DNA of 64,000 nt, taken from positions 33,503,879 to 33,567,878 of the forward strand of contig NC_065571.1 in the NCBI RefSeq assembly GCF_937616625.2. The letters are read 5' to 3'. The translations under genes were made by a program, and so were the position numbers. The stretch comes from Mercurialis annua (lineage: Eukaryota > Streptophyta > Magnoliopsida > Malpighiales > Euphorbiaceae). This document shows, piece after piece, positions 10,918-23,215 of this stretch. Below the pieces are notes generated by a model. The model saw only the letters and a program-made list of their open reading frames with translations, searched no databases and had not been told where the DNA came from. How positions within the stretch are numbered: position 1 is the stretch's first letter; every line of letters starts with the position of its first letter.

Positions 10918-13900
10918 TGGATTTGTTTCTTACGTTTGTAAACGTTTGGCTTAAATCGCTAAATAGGTGAAATGTTTGGATTTTTTTCGTAACGTTTGTA
11001 AATGTTTGGCTTAAATTGCTAAAAAGATGAAATGCTTGGATATGTTTTGTAACATTTATAAACATTTGGCTTAAATTGCTAAATAGGTAAAACGCTTGGA
11101 TTTGTTTTGTAACGTTTGTAAACGTTTGGCTTAAATTGCTAAAAAGGTGAAACGCTTGGTTTTGTTTCATAATATTTATAAATATTTGGCTTAAATCGCT
11201 ATGGAATTTGTTTTGTAACGTTTGTAAACGTTTGGCTTAAATTGCTATAAAGGGGAAACGCTTTGATTTGTTTCGTAACGTCTGTAAATGTTTGTCTTAA
11301 ATTGCTAAAAAGGTGAAACATTTAGATTTGTTTCATAACCTTTGTAAACGTTTGGCTTAAATCGCTAAAAAGGGGAAACGTTTGGATTTGTTTTGTAACG
11401 TTTGTAAACGTTTGGCTTAAATCGCTAAAAAATGTGAAACATTTGGATTTGTTTCGTAACGTTTGTAAACGTTTGCCTTTCAATCGCTAAAAAGATAAAA
11501 CGTTTCGATTTGTTTCCTAATGTTTATAAACGTTTGGCATAAATCGCTAAAAAGGTGAAATGTTTGGATTTAATTCGTAACGTTTTAAACGTTTGGCTTA
11601 AATTGCTAAAATGGGGAAATATTTTGATTTGTTTCGTAACGTTTGTAAACGTTGGGCTTAAATTGCTAAACAGGTGAAATGTTTGGTTTTGTTTCGTAAC
11701 GTTTGTAAACGTTTGGCTTAAATCACAAAAAAGGTGAAACGTTTGGATTTGTTTCATAACATTTCTTAACGTTTGGCTTAAATCGCTAAGAAGGCGAAAC
11801 GTTTGAATTTGTTTCGTAACGTTTGTAAACGTTTGGATTCGTTTCGTAACGTTTGTAAATGTTTGACTTAAATCGCTAAAAAGGCGAAACGTTTGAATGT
11901 TTTCTTAACGTGTGTAAACGTTTGGCTTAAATCGCTAAAAAGGTGAAACATTTGGATTTGTTTCGTAACGTTTGTAAACGTTTGGATTCGTTTCGTAACG
12001 TTTGTAAACTTTTGGCTTAAATCGCTAAAAAGGCGAAGCATTTGAATTTCTTTCGTAACGTTTGTAAACGTTTGGATTCGTTTCGTAATGTTTGTAAACA
12101 TTTGGCTTAAATCGCTAAAAAGGTGAAACGTTTGGATTTCTTTCGTAACGTATGTAAACGTTTGGATTCGTTTCGTAATGTTTGTAAACATTTGGCTTAA
12201 ATCGCTAAAAAGGTGAAACGTTTGGATTTCTTTCGTAACGTATGTAAACGTTTGGATTCGTTTCGTAACGTTTGTAAACTTTGGATTCGTTTCGTAATGT
12301 TTGTAAACATTTGGCTTAAATCGCTAAAAAGGCGAAACGTTTGAATTTGTTTCTTAACGTTTGTAAACATTTGGCTTAAATCCCTAAAAAGGTGAAACGT
12401 TTGGATTTGTTTCGTAACATTTGCAAACATTTGGCTTGAATCGCTAATAAAGGTGAAACGTTTAGATTTGTTTGGTAACGTTTGTAAACTTTTGGCTTAT
12501 ATCGCTAAAAAGGTGAAACGTTTGGATTTGTTTCGTAACGTTTGTAAACGTTTGGCTTAAATTGCTAAAAAGGGGAAATATTTGGATTTGTTTCGTAACG
12601 TTTTTAAATGTTTGGCTTAAATTGCTAAAAAGGTGAAACGCTTGGATTTGTTTCGTAACGTTTGTAAACATTTGGCTTAAATTGCTAAAAAGGTGAAACG
12701 CTTGATTTTGTTTCGTAATGTTTGTAAACGTTTGGCTTAAATCGCTTAAAATGTGAAATATTTGGATTTGTTTTGTAACGTTTGTAAACGTTTGGCTTAA
12801 ATCTAAATCGCTAAAAAGGTGAAACATTTAAATTTATTTCGTAATGTTTGTAAACGTTTGGCCTAAATCGCAAAAAAGGGGAAACGTCTGTACTTAAATT
12901 GCTAAAAAGGTGAAACGTTTGGATTTGTTTCGTAACTTTTGTAAACGTTTGGCTTAAATCGCTAAAAAGGGGAAACGTTTGTATTTCTTTTGTAACGTTT
13001 GTAAATGTTTTGCTTAAATCGCTAAAAGGTGAAACATTTAGTTTTGTTTCGCAACGTTTGTAAACGTTTGGTTTAAATTGCTAAAAAGGTGAAAGGCTTT
13101 GATTTGTTTCGTAGCGTTTGTAAACATTTGGCTTAAATCGCTAAAAAGGAGACACGTTTGGATTTGTTTCGTAACGTTTGTAAACTTTCGGCTTAAATCG
13201 CTAAAAAGGTGAAACGTTTGGTTTTGTTTTGTTACGTTTGTAAACATTCGCCTTATATCGCCAAAAAGGGGAAACATTTGGATTTGTTATGTAACGTTTG
13301 TAAATGTTTGGATTAAATTGCTAAAAAGGTGAAACGTTTGGATTTGTTTCGTAACGTTTGTAAACGATTGTTTTTTTTCCGTTATGTTTGTAAACGTTTG
13401 GCTTAAATCGCTAAAATTGCGGAGTTTGGATTTGTTTTGTAATGTTTTAAACGTTTGGTTTTTGTTTTGTAACGTTTGTAAACGTTTGGCTTAAATCGCT
13501 ATAAAGGTGACACGTTTGGATTTGTTTCGTAACGTTTGTAAACGTGTGGCTTATATTGCTAAAAAGGTGAAACGTTTGGATTTGTTTCGTAACATTTGTA
13601 AACTTTTGGCTTCAATTGCTAAAAAGAAGAAACTTTTGGATTTGTTTCGTAACGTTTGTAAACGTTTGGCTTATATAGCTAAAAAGGTGAAACGTTTGGA
13701 TTCGTTTTGTAAAGTTTTAAACGTCTGGCTTAAATCGATTAAATGGGGAAATATTTGGATTTTTTTGTAATGTTTGACTTAAATCGCTAAAAAGGTGGAA
13801 TGTTTGGATTTGTTTCGTAATATTTGTAAACGTTTGGTTTATTTTGCTAAAAAAGGGGAAACGTTTGGATTTGTTTCATAACGTTTGTAAACGTTTGGAT

Positions 13901-15122
13901 TTGTTTCGTAACGATTATAAACGTTTGGCTTAAATCTCTAAAAAGGGGAAACGTTTGTATTTGTTTCTTAATGTTTGCAAACGTTTGGCTTCAATGGCAA
14001 AAAAGGAGAAACGTATGGATTTGTTTCGTAACGTTTGTAAACGTTTGGCTTAAATCGCTAAAATGAGGAAACGTTTGAATTTGTATCGTAACGTTTGTAA
14101 ACGTTTGGCTTAAATCGCTAAAAAGGGGAAACGTTTGGATTTGTTTCGTAACATTTGTAAATGTTTGGCTTAAATTGCTAAAATGGGGAAATGTTTGGAT
14201 TTTTTCGTAACGTTAGTAAACTTTTGGATTTGTTTCGTAACGTTTGTAGACGTTTGGTTTGGTTTTGTAACGTTTCTAATTGTTTTGCTTAAATCGCTAA
14301 AATGGGGAAACGTTTGGATTTGTTTCTTAACGTTTGTAAACGTTTGGCTTCAATCGCAAAATAGGGGAAACATAGGGATTCGAGTCATAATGTTTGTAAA
14401 AGTTTGGCTTAAATCGCTAAAATGAGGAAACATTTGGATTTGTTTCGTAACGTTTGTAAAAGTTTGGCTTAAATCGCTAAAAAGATAAAACGTTTGGATT
14501 TGTTTTGTAACGTCTATAAACGTTTGGCTTAAATCGATAAAAAGATGAAACATGTGGTTTTGTTACGGAACGTTTGTAAACGTTTGGCTTAATTCGCTAA
14601 AAAGTTGAAACGTTTGGATTCGTTTCGTAATGTCTGTAAACGTTTGTTTTAAGTCGCTAAAGAGGTGAAATGTTTGGATTTGTTTCGTAACGTTTGTAAA
14701 AATCTGGCTTAAATTGCTAAAAAGGGTTTCGTAATATTTTAAATGTTTGGATTAGATTCGTAATGTTTGTATACTTTTGGCTTAAATAGCTAAAAAGGTG
14801 AAACATTTGGATTTGTTTTGTAATGTTTGTAAACATTTGGCCTAAATCGCTAAAAAGTTGAAATGTTTGACTTAAAACGCTAAAAAGGTGAAATGTTTGG
14901 ATTTGTTTCGTAACATTTGTAAACTTTTGGCTTAAATAGCTAAAGAGGTGAAACGTTTGGATTTAAATTGTTAAAAAGGGGAAACATTTGGATTTGTTTT
15001 GTAATGTTTGTAAACGTTTGGCTTAAATCGCTAAAAAGGTGAAACATTTGGATTTGTTTTGTAACGTTTGTAAATGTTTGACTTAAATTGCAAAAAGGTG
15101 AAACATTTGGTTTTGTTTCCAA
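10918..15122 (+). repeat. Segmental duplication inside the satellite, copy 2
   Basis: The second copy of the stretch at 5996-10694. It differs by point changes, a short loss near 11200, small local monomer duplications near 12120-12300, and the absence of about 9 monomers. It is cut at its right end by the copia remnant. After that remnant the satellite does not continue the copy 1 order, so the region was rearranged. Confidence 0.85.
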
Positions 15123-15675
15123 CTTTTCCATCAGCACCAATTTTACGCTTGAATATCCACGTGTTCCCTATTGGTATAATACCATCGGGTGGATCGACTA
15201 GCTCCCAAACTTGGTTACTGTAAATGAAATCCATTTCGGATTTCATAGCTTCATGCCATCTTGAAGAATCTATATCACATATAGCTTCCTCATAAGTAGA
15301 TGGATCAACAATTTGATCATTTTCTCCATGAATAAACAACTCTTGTATATCATGAAGAAAACCATATCTTTTTTGTTGATGAGATACTCTACTTGATCTT
15401 CGAGGTGTTTCTGTAGATTTTACTAATTCTGGTTCACTATGGGTTTGATCAATCTCCATTGTATCATTTTGTTGATTTTTAGACGACTCCTCATCTAATT
15501 CTATATTTCTTCCTTTGCCCACTTCTTGAATAAATTGTATTTCAAGAAAGACTGCATCCCGACTGACAACAATTGTTTGCTCGGATGGAATATAGAAATA
15601 ATATCCTAAACTGTCTTTAGGATAACCAACGAATCTTCCTATGATTGATCTTGATTCCAACTTGTCGGTTATCAA
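15123..15675 (-). pseudogene. pol: Ty1/copia pol fragment: integrase C-terminus and start of reverse transcriptase
   Basis: The minus-strand frame from 15675 shows the copia integrase C-terminal region (SIIGRFVGYPKDSLGYYFY; VSRDAVFLE), the acidic linker with PRRSSRVSHQQKRYGF, and the start of reverse transcriptase (WHEAMKSEMDFIYSNQVWEL, then TWIFKRKIGADGK). Coding homology then stops abruptly and the same frame runs into satellite, ending at 15031. The RT palm with its YVDD motif, RNase H and the 3' LTR are all missing. It continues in frame from the integrase piece at 15676-16209 but is separated from it by stops. It is the broken 3' end of this copia copy. Confidence 0.85.
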
Positions 15676-16319
15676 TTTTTTAATCTATGCCGAACATCCC
15701 AAAATCTTAATATGCTTAAAACTTGGTTCCTTACCATACCATATCGCGTAAGGTATTCTCGGATCGGATTTAGTTGGTACGCGATTTAGAATATAATTTG
15801 CACTAAGAAGTGCATGACCCCATAATGAAATGGGTAAATCAGTATAGCTCATCATTTATCGTACCATGTCTAACAATGTATGATTCCTCCGTTCCGATAC
15901 ACCATTCAATTGTGGTGTTCCTGGAGGAGTCAGTTGGGAAATAATACCGCATTCTATTAAGAATGTACCAAATCCCGTACTCAAGTATTCACCTCCTCGA
16001 TCAAATCGAAGAATTTTAATACTTTTTCCAATTTGGTTTTCTACTTCATATTTGAAGTCTTTAAATTTTTCAAAAGCTTCACTCTTGTTCTTCATAAGAA
16101 CAACATACCCATACCGTGATAAATCATCGATGAAGGTAATGAAGTATAAATAACCACCTCGTGCCATTTCTTTAAAAGGACCACATACATCACTATGTAT
16201 GATTTCCAAAACTTCTTTGGCTCTACCTCTTTATCCCACAAAGGGTGATCGGGTCATCTTGTCTTTAAGACATGACTCACAAGTTGAAATTGATGCGTAA
16301 TCAAGATTACTCAAGATTC
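15676..16319 (-). pseudogene. pol: Ty1/copia integrase core, interrupted by stops
   Basis: The open piece 16209-15856 carries the integrase catalytic core: IIHSDVCGPF (first Asp), LRFDRGGEYLS (second Asp; the usual form is RSDRGGEY) and GVSERRNHTLLDMVR (Glu). An in-frame stop follows MVR at 15856, and a second lies close upstream of the 15675 piece; between them the frame still reads integrase-like sequence. The frame differs from that of the protease piece at 16320-17027, so a frameshift lies near 16210-16320. Non-functional. Confidence 0.8.
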
Positions 16320-17027
16320 CTATCTTATCGAACTTGTTAAATCTATCTTCCGCAATATTCCTAATCGTTTCGAGGTTAGATCACTGACGTTATTAATTTC
16401 TAAAACATTATTTGTATTGCGAACAACTTCGTTTAAGCAATAAAGACCATTTTTTACATAACCATAACCAACGATTTCATTATTATAGATAATTTTACAA
16501 ACATTCTTTGTAAATAGGAAATCATATCCTAATCTTGTCATACAAGAAATGGACATGATAGTTCTATAAGCGTTTGGTAAGTACAAAACATTGTTCAAAT
16601 ACAAAACATGTTTATATAACAAAATAGGAGATGATCCTATAGCTTTAGCCGCAACGCTTGCGTTATTTCCAAGCTTCAAGATCACTTTGTCCTTGTCCAA
16701 CTTCCTCTCATTTGCTAGATCCTGTAAGGATGAACAAATGTGAGAACTAGCTCCGGTATCTAATACCCAAGCGTTGGACGAGATATCGTTATTGGAATTG
16801 AAATAACAAGAAATTGACACACCCTTACCGGGATTTTCATTCTTCTTGTTCTTGCCCTTGGATTCCAAATACTTGGGAAAATTTCGTTTCCAATGTCCCT
16901 CGCCTTCACAAAAGAAACACTTTCTTTTGTTCTCCGAGGTGCCCTTCTTTTTTGCAATGGCCTTTTGGGCCTTCAAAACATTCTTCTTAGTTTTCTTCTT
17001 CTTAGTCTTACTAGAAGAAGCAACCAC
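16320..17027 (-). pseudogene. gag-pol: Ty1/copia nucleocapsid zinc knuckle and protease
   Basis: A lysine-rich stretch (TKKKKTKKNVLKAQKAIAKK) precedes a CCHC-type knuckle, CFFCEGEGHWKRNFPKY, whose last Cys is replaced by Phe. The protease motif WVLDTGASSHICSS with intact DTG follows, then the usual copia protease and pre-integrase region (VLYLPNAYRTIMSISCMTRLG; YGYVKNGLYCLN). It is in the same frame as the gag piece at 17061-17642 and separated from it by one stop at 17061-17063. Spacing and order (gag, NC, PR, INT, RT) identify Ty1/copia and exclude Ty3/gypsy. Confidence 0.85.
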
Positions 17028-17060
17028 AAGAGAAACTTCCTTTCCCTTAACATTATTCTT

Positions 17061-17642
17061 TTAAGCAGTTATCAACATATTTGATAACTCATCAAGTCTA
17101 CATTCTATCCGATTCATATAGTAATTCGTGATGAAATTACCATACGATTCCGAAAGGGATTGAAGGATCATATCCGTTTGGAGATTGAAGTCCATGATGA
17201 AGTCTAGACCCTCTAGCCGTTCGATACATCGAATCATCATGTTCACATGTTCTCCAACACACTTTCCCTCGGAATGCTTTGCCCGAAATAATTGCTTAGA
17301 TATCTCATATCTAGCAAAACGAATTGATTCACCATACAACTCTTGTAAGTGAAACAATATTTCTCGAGCTCCCGGATATTTCTCGTGTTGCTTTTGCAAC
17401 TCATTATTCATAGATGCCAACATATAGCACTTGGCTTGTTCGTCATCTAACTTCCACTTGCGCAATGCCTCATGTTCCTCGAGAGGTGCCTCAATCGGCA
17501 ATGGTCCCGGAACATTTGTCTCAAGAACATATGCTATGTGTTCACTTGCAAGAACTATTTTGAGATTTCTTAACCAATCAACAAAGTTAGGACCCATTAA
17601 GCGATTATTGTCGAGAATACTACTTAACGGATTCGATTTCAT
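17061..17642 (-). pseudogene. gag: Ty1/copia gag (N-terminal capsid part)
   Basis: A 193-residue frame with a true ATG at 17642 (MKSNPLSSILDNNRLMGPNF), typical of TNT-like plant copia Gag. Family features include NFVDWLRNLKIVL, ARYEISKQLFRAKHSEG and VNMMIRCIERLEGLDF. It ends at an early stop (17061-17063), after which the same frame resumes into the nucleocapsid. The first residues fit the usual start, so this is the genuine 5' end of the copia coding region. It would form the particle shell in an active element. Confidence 0.8.
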
Positions 17643-18720
17643 CTTATCTTATCAACCTATAGATAGCAAATATCTCTAATTAGTATTATTGTCTTGTATA
17701 TTTAAACCATGATGATTTGGTCTTTATTAAAATGGCCTCCCACTATCTTTTTCGAATCCTACACTTTCAAAATAGGAAACGTAAATATTTGATGGAAAAG
17801 ATTTCAAGCGGGTGATTGAATTCTTATAGTCAATTTTCTTTCCCTCAGGTACGCCTAATTGCCGTTATTGGGATCACAATGTAATACAAGTGAACAACAA
17901 TTGTTCATGATATCTCATATGAGGTTCAATCATTTCCAGCTCCTAATATATTCACCCTCAGATACCTATTGTTGTTATTGGGTTCAAGCATTAGTTAAGT
18001 TTAACCCATTGAATCAACTAAGATGTATCAATTTGAATAATACACGACTCATGTACGCCTAATTGCCGTTATTGCCATGTACTATATCGATACACTCGTA
18101 ACATCTCATGTTTAACCATAAACTCAACAATAGCCTCTTGACGATATCATCTCACCCCTATGTATCCATAGCCGACAAGATGATAACTCAAAGCGTGTTA
18201 GTTTATTGCTCCAATGGAAAGCCATTGATAAATCAATTTAATGATTAATCAATATAAACTTAATCTTTTAATATTTAGGAAGATTTCTTAGGGTTTTCAG
18301 CTATTCCGGTCTCACTAAGCACACAACACATTTTAGCATACATCTCATACATATTAAAGCTAAAATGAATCATGCAATCACACATGTATGATCATGGACT
18401 TCCTAGGTCTCATTCTTTAGCCACAAAAGAATTATCAAACTATTACTTGTTCCACATGTTCTGTTGATGACAATATAATGCACAAGCGAGTCACGCATTG
18501 TGTTAAATAATCACATTAGAAAAATTCCCAGGATAGACTGGAGAGTCACGAGCGGACCACTTAAGTACCAATCTCCTAAACATAATTTAATCAAATGTAA
18601 TTAATGTCACAATACCGTTTGCTCGTTTTGCAAACAAGACCTAAGCCCTCAAAATTATAAATTACATGCCAATTAATAGTTCCTAAGTCCATGATTATTA
18701 ATACATGCATTCAATACATG
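17643..18720 (-). other. Leader / possible LTR remnant upstream of copia gag
   Basis: About 1.1 kb of AT-rich non-satellite DNA between the copia gag start and the satellite. I see no initiator-tRNA primer-binding site, no clear TG...CA LTR borders and no target duplication. A box GTACGCCTAATTGCCGTTAT occurs at 17849 and 18053, with a divergent version near 17957, so roughly 100-bp repeats are present. By position it should be the 5' untranslated leader and part of an LTR, but that is inference. Confidence 0.5.
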
Positions 18721-19540
18721 CATTTGGATTTGTTTCGTAATGTTGGTAAACATTTGGTTTTGTTTCGTAACGTTTATAAACATTTGGCTTAAATATCTAT
18801 AATGGGGAAACGTTTGGATTTGTTTCTTAACGTTTGTAAATGTTTGGCTTCAATCGCTAAAAAGTGAAACGTTTGGATTTGTTTGGTAACATTTATAAAC
18901 GTTTAGCTTAAATTGCAAAAAATGTGAAAAGATTATTTTTGTTTTGTAATGTTTTTAAACAGTTAGATTTGTTTCGTTACGTTTCTAAACGTTTTGGTTA
19001 TATCGCTAAAAATATGAAACGTTTGGATTTGTTTTGTAATGTTTGTAAACGTTTGGCTTAAATCGCAGAAATGGGGAAACGTTTGATTTGTTTCGTAAAA
19101 TTTGTAAATGTTTGGATTTGTTTTGTAACGTTTGTAAACGTTTGGTTTTGTTTTATATCGTTAATAAATGTTTGGCTTAAATCGCTAAAATGGGGAAAAG
19201 TTTGGATTTGTTTCGTAATGTTTGTAAACGTTTGGCTTCAGTCGCTAAAAAGGGAAACGTTTGGATTTGTTTCGTAACGTTTGTAAACGTTTAGCTTAAA
19301 TTGCTAAAAATGTGAAACGTTTGTTTTTTTTCCATGATGTTTGTAAATGTTTGGATTTATTTCATAATGTTTAAAGATTTGGCTAAAATCACTAAAAAGG
19401 TTAAACGTTTGGTTTTGTTTCATAACGTTTGGCTTAAACTGCTAAAAATGGGAAACGTTTGGATTTGTTTCGTAACGTTTGGAAACGTTTGGCTTATATC
19501 GCTAAAAAGGTGAAACGTTTGGATTTGTTTCGTAACGTTT

Positions 19541-20617
19541 GCAAACGTTTGGCATAAATCGCTAAAAAGGTGAAATGTTTGGATTTGTTTCTTAACGTTT
19601 TAAACGTTTGGCTTAAATCGCTAAAATGGGGAAACGTTTGGATTTGTTTCGTAACGTTTGTAAACGTTTGGCTTAAATGACTAAAATGGTGAAATGTTTG
19701 GATTTGTTTCGCAACGTTTGTAAACGTTTGGCTTCAATCGCTAAAAAGGCGAAACATTTGGATTTGTTTCGTAAAGTTTGTAAACGTTAAGCATAAATCG
19801 CTAAAAAGGTGAAATGTTTGGATTTGTTTCGTAACGTTTTAAACGTTTGTCTTAAATCATTAAAATGGGGAAATGTTTGGATTTGTTTCGTAACGTTTGT
19901 AAACGTTTCGCTTAAATTGCTAAAAAGGTGAAACGCTTGGATTTGTTTCGTAACGTTTGTAAACGTTTGGCTTAAATTACTAAAAAGGTGAAACGCTTGG
20001 ATTTGTTTCGTAATGTTTGTAAACTTTTGGATTAAATTACTAAAAAGGTGAAACATTTGGATTTGTTTATTAACGTTTGTTAACGTTTTGCTTAAATCGC
20101 TAAAAAGGTGAAACATTTGGATTTGTTTCGTAACGTTTGTAAACGTTTTGCTTAAATTGTTAAAAAGGTGAAACGCTTGGATTTGTTTCTTAACATTTGT
20201 AAACGTTTGGCTTAAATTCCTAAAAAGGTGAAACGTTTGGATTTGTTTCTTAACGTTTGTTAATGTTTGGCTTAAATCGCTAAAAAGGTGAAACATTTTG
20301 ATTTGTTTCGTAACGTTTGTAAACGTTTGGCTTAAATTGCTAAAAACGTGAAACGCTTGGATTTGTTTCGTAAGGTTGTAAATGTTTGGCTTAAATTGCT
20401 AAAAAGGAGAAACACTTGGATTTGTTTCGTAACGCTTGTAAACGTTTGGTTTAAATTGCTAATAAGGTGAAACGTTTGGATTTGTTACGTAACGTTTTTA
20501 AACGTTTGGCTTAAATTGCTAAAAAGGGGAAACATTTGGATTTGTTTCGTCACGTTTCTAAACGTTTAGCTTCAATCGCTAAAAAGGTGAAACGTTTGGA
20601 TTTGTTTCGTAACGTTT
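19541..20617 (+). repeat. 1,077-bp higher-order satellite repeat, copy 1
   Basis: It starts at the variant monomer GCAAACGTTTGGCATAAATC. That variant recurs exactly 1,077 bp later at 20618 and again at 21695. The unit is 18 monomers less 3 bases. Shared variants include GTTTTAAACGTTTGTCTTAA and GTTAAGCATAAATC. Confidence 0.9.
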
Positions 20618-21694
20618 GCAAACGTTTGGCATAAATCGCTAAAAAGGTGAAATGTTTGGATTTGTTTCTTAACGTTTTAAACGTTTGGCTTAAATCGCTA
20701 AAATGGGGAAACGTTTGGATTTGTTTCATAACGTTTGTAAACGTTTGGCTTAAATGACTAAAATGGTGAAATGTTTGGATTTGTTTCGCAACGTTTGTAA
20801 ACCTTTGGCTTCAATCGCTAAAAAGGCGAAACATTTGGATTTGTTTCGTAAAGTTTGTAAACGTTAAGCATAAATCGCTAAAAAGGTGAAATGTTTGGAT
20901 TTGTTTCGTAACGTTTTAAACGTTTGTCTTAAATCAACAAAATGGGGAAATGTTTGGATTTGTTTCGTAACGTTTGTAAACGTTTCGCTTAAATTGCTAA
21001 AAAGGTGAAACGCTTGGATTTGTTTCGTAACGTTTGTAAACGTTTGGCTTAAATTACTAAAAAGGTGAAACGCTTGGATTTGTTTCGTAACGTTTGTAAA
21101 CGTTTGGCTTAACTTACTAAAAAGGTGAAACATTTGGATTTGTTTATTAACGTTTGTTAACGTTTTGCTTAAATAGCTAAAAAGGTGAAACATTTGGATT
21201 TGTTTCGTAACGTTTGTAAACGTTTTGCTTAAATTGCTAAAAAGGTGAAACGCTTGGATTTGTTTCTTAACATTTGTAAACGTTTGGCTTAAATTCCTAA
21301 AAAGGTGAAACGTTTGGATTTGTTTCTTAACGTTTGTTAATGTTTGGCCTAAATCGCTAAAAAGGTGAAACATTTTGATTTGTTTCGTAACGTTTGTAAA
21401 CGATTGGCTTAAATTGCTAAAAACGTGAAACGCTTGGATTTGTTTCGTAAGGTTGTAAATGTTTGGCTTAAATTGCTAAAAAGGAGAAACGCTTGGATTT
21501 GTTTCGTAACGCTTGTAAACGTTTGGTTTAAATTGCTAATAAGGTGAAACGTTTGGATTTGTTACGTAACGTTTTTAAACGTTTGGCTTAAATCGCTAAA
21601 AAGGGGAAACGTTTGGATTTGTTTCGTCACGTTTCTAAACGTTTAGCTTTAATCGCTAAAAAGGTGAAACGTTTGGATTTGTTTCGTAACGTTT
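20618..21694 (+). repeat. 1,077-bp higher-order satellite repeat, copy 2
   Basis: Nearly identical to 19541-20617, with scattered single-base differences. A third copy begins at 21695 and is broken by element A at 21865 after 170 bases. The long minus-strand frames 19787-20296 and 20864-21373 are the same frame in the two copies. Confidence 0.9.
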
Positions 21695-21859
21695 GCAAAC
21701 GTTTGGCATAAATCGCTAAAAAGGTGAAATGTTTGTATCTGTTTCTTAACGTTTTAAACGTTTGGCTTAAATTGCTAAAATGGGGAAACGTTTGGATTTG
21801 TTTCGTAACGTTTGTAAACGTTTGGCTTAAATTGCTAAAAAGGTGAAATTTTTGGTTTT

Positions 21860-21864
21860 GTTTC
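21860..21864. other. Target-site duplication GTTTC (pair at 31058-31062)
   Basis: GTTTC directly flanks both ends of element A (TGTCACG... at 21865; ...TATTACA at 31057). It is the second GTTT decamer of the satellite monomer. Confidence 0.95.
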
Positions 21865-23084
21865 TGTCACGACCCAATCTCATGTGCCGAGACCGGCGCT
21901 AGGGAATGGGAGTGGTTACTCCGAAACCCATAGCAAGCCTAATTACGTAAAATAATTTTTCACGAATCATATACGCCATGCATGTCAGACAACAACACGT
22001 GTCATGCTAAACACATGCCATGCATACATATCCTCTGGCAATCTCAAACATTATAACGCAGCAAGCGTAAAACATTTTTAACTTTAAAACATTAAAGTTA
22101 TATTTACAGAAAACCATATATTACAAGCTGACTTGCAAAATACTTGTCTACTGCAGCTCTAAGAGTAAAGTACTGTTTCTTTACATACTAAAAAATACAG
22201 ACTTTTGGAAGTAGGATAGAAGTCCGTTGCTTCAAAGCATCTTTATCCTGAAAGGAAATCTGTGAGGGGTCAGTATATTGGGATATACTGAGTGAGTTCA
22301 TACATTTACTAATAAGTATCCAAATAAAACGTAAAACGATATTCAATGATATGCAGCCAAGTACGAGATCCGACTGAAACCTTAGTCCTCAAACATACTA
22401 ATTATCGATCAAGTAACCCAATCATTAATGTCAAATTGTGAGTCCAACTCACTGGTGGGTCCAACCCACTAGATATAGAGATTCCAGGCTACACCGTAGC
22501 CAAGTGCTCACTCGTATCGAACTATACCTCAAATCTCAAATTTCATAATCATAATCAGCTCATAGCTATATCAAATAAAAACTGGTGATCACACAGTCCT
22601 ATTGCCGCTCAATAGGTAGCACGTTCCATCAGATCGATACTGGTTTTAAATCAAGCGTATGCGCAATTCATATAAAAGTTTCGCATATAAAACATGCTGT
22701 TCAAATAATAAGCAATATAAAATAATTGTTTAGATAAATACTTTAAAAGCAAATCGTATAAACTCACAGAAAACGATTATCCAAAAATATGTCGGAGCTT
22801 TATAACGTCAAGCTTCCCGAACTACTGGTCCAGCTGCTTCTTGCCTCGCCGGATCTAAAATAAATTTTAAAACATTTGACTGGTATCAGAATCCTATTCT
22901 AAGATTGACTCTAGACTCGAGACTCGACACACTGAACTCTAACTCGTTTACGGATCGTATTTCTTTTCTAATTCGACTCATGTTTCACCTTATTAGGTTA
23001 ACTGTTAAAATCAATCGATTTCCAACCTCGATACGCGTATACAACGGGCATTGAACAACTGAAAATCGGGGTGCGAGGGTCGGG

Positions 23085-23215
23085 GGTGCACGTTCGTGCA
23101 GGGGGGTGCACGATCGTGCACCTCAGTGGTGCACGTTCGTGCACCTTGATGCACGGTCGTGCACCATGTATTGGTGCACGTTCGTGCACCTTGGTGCTCG
23201 ATTGTGCACTGTCAT
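23085..23215 (-). repeat. Palindrome array TGCACGWWCGTGCA in 3' LTR of A
   Basis: Six units of a 14-bp palindrome (TGCACGTTCGTGCA, TGCACGATCGTGCA and variants; the sixth is degenerate) separated by short spacers. It lies about 370-490 bases downstream of the TATA motif, so it falls in the transcribed leader. The 5' LTR (30240-30345) has only four such units. Confidence 0.85.

Larger units (their letters stand above)
5859..15122 (+). repeat. 60-bp satellite array, block 2
   Basis: About 9.3 kb of the 60-bp satellite in plus orientation, with no recognisable gene. Monomers vary mainly at CpG positions (AACGTTT versus AACATTT or AATGTTT; ATCGCT versus ATTGCT). There are scattered partial monomers, for example near 6905-6935, 7300 and 10290. 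The block holds a large duplication: 5996-10694 is repeated at 10918-15122. It ends where copia sequence starts, in TTTGTTTCCAA. Open frames on both strands are products of the repeat period. Confidence 0.95.
18721..21864 (+). repeat. 60-bp satellite array, block 3
   Basis: About 3.1 kb of plus-orientation satellite between the copia remnant and element A. From 19541 it is organised as a 1,077-bp higher-order repeat. The array is cut by element A at 21865, within GTTTC. The monomers resuming at 31058 (with GTTCGGCCTAAATCTCTAAG) continue an order also seen near 33830-33900 and 54640-54720, so the array was continuous before A inserted. Confidence 0.95.

Noticed and set aside
13507..13770. Plus-strand satellite frames with RLDLFRNVCKRLAYIAKKVK-like repeats
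   Set aside because: Same cause as the minus-strand frames: a second stop-free frame of the monomer.
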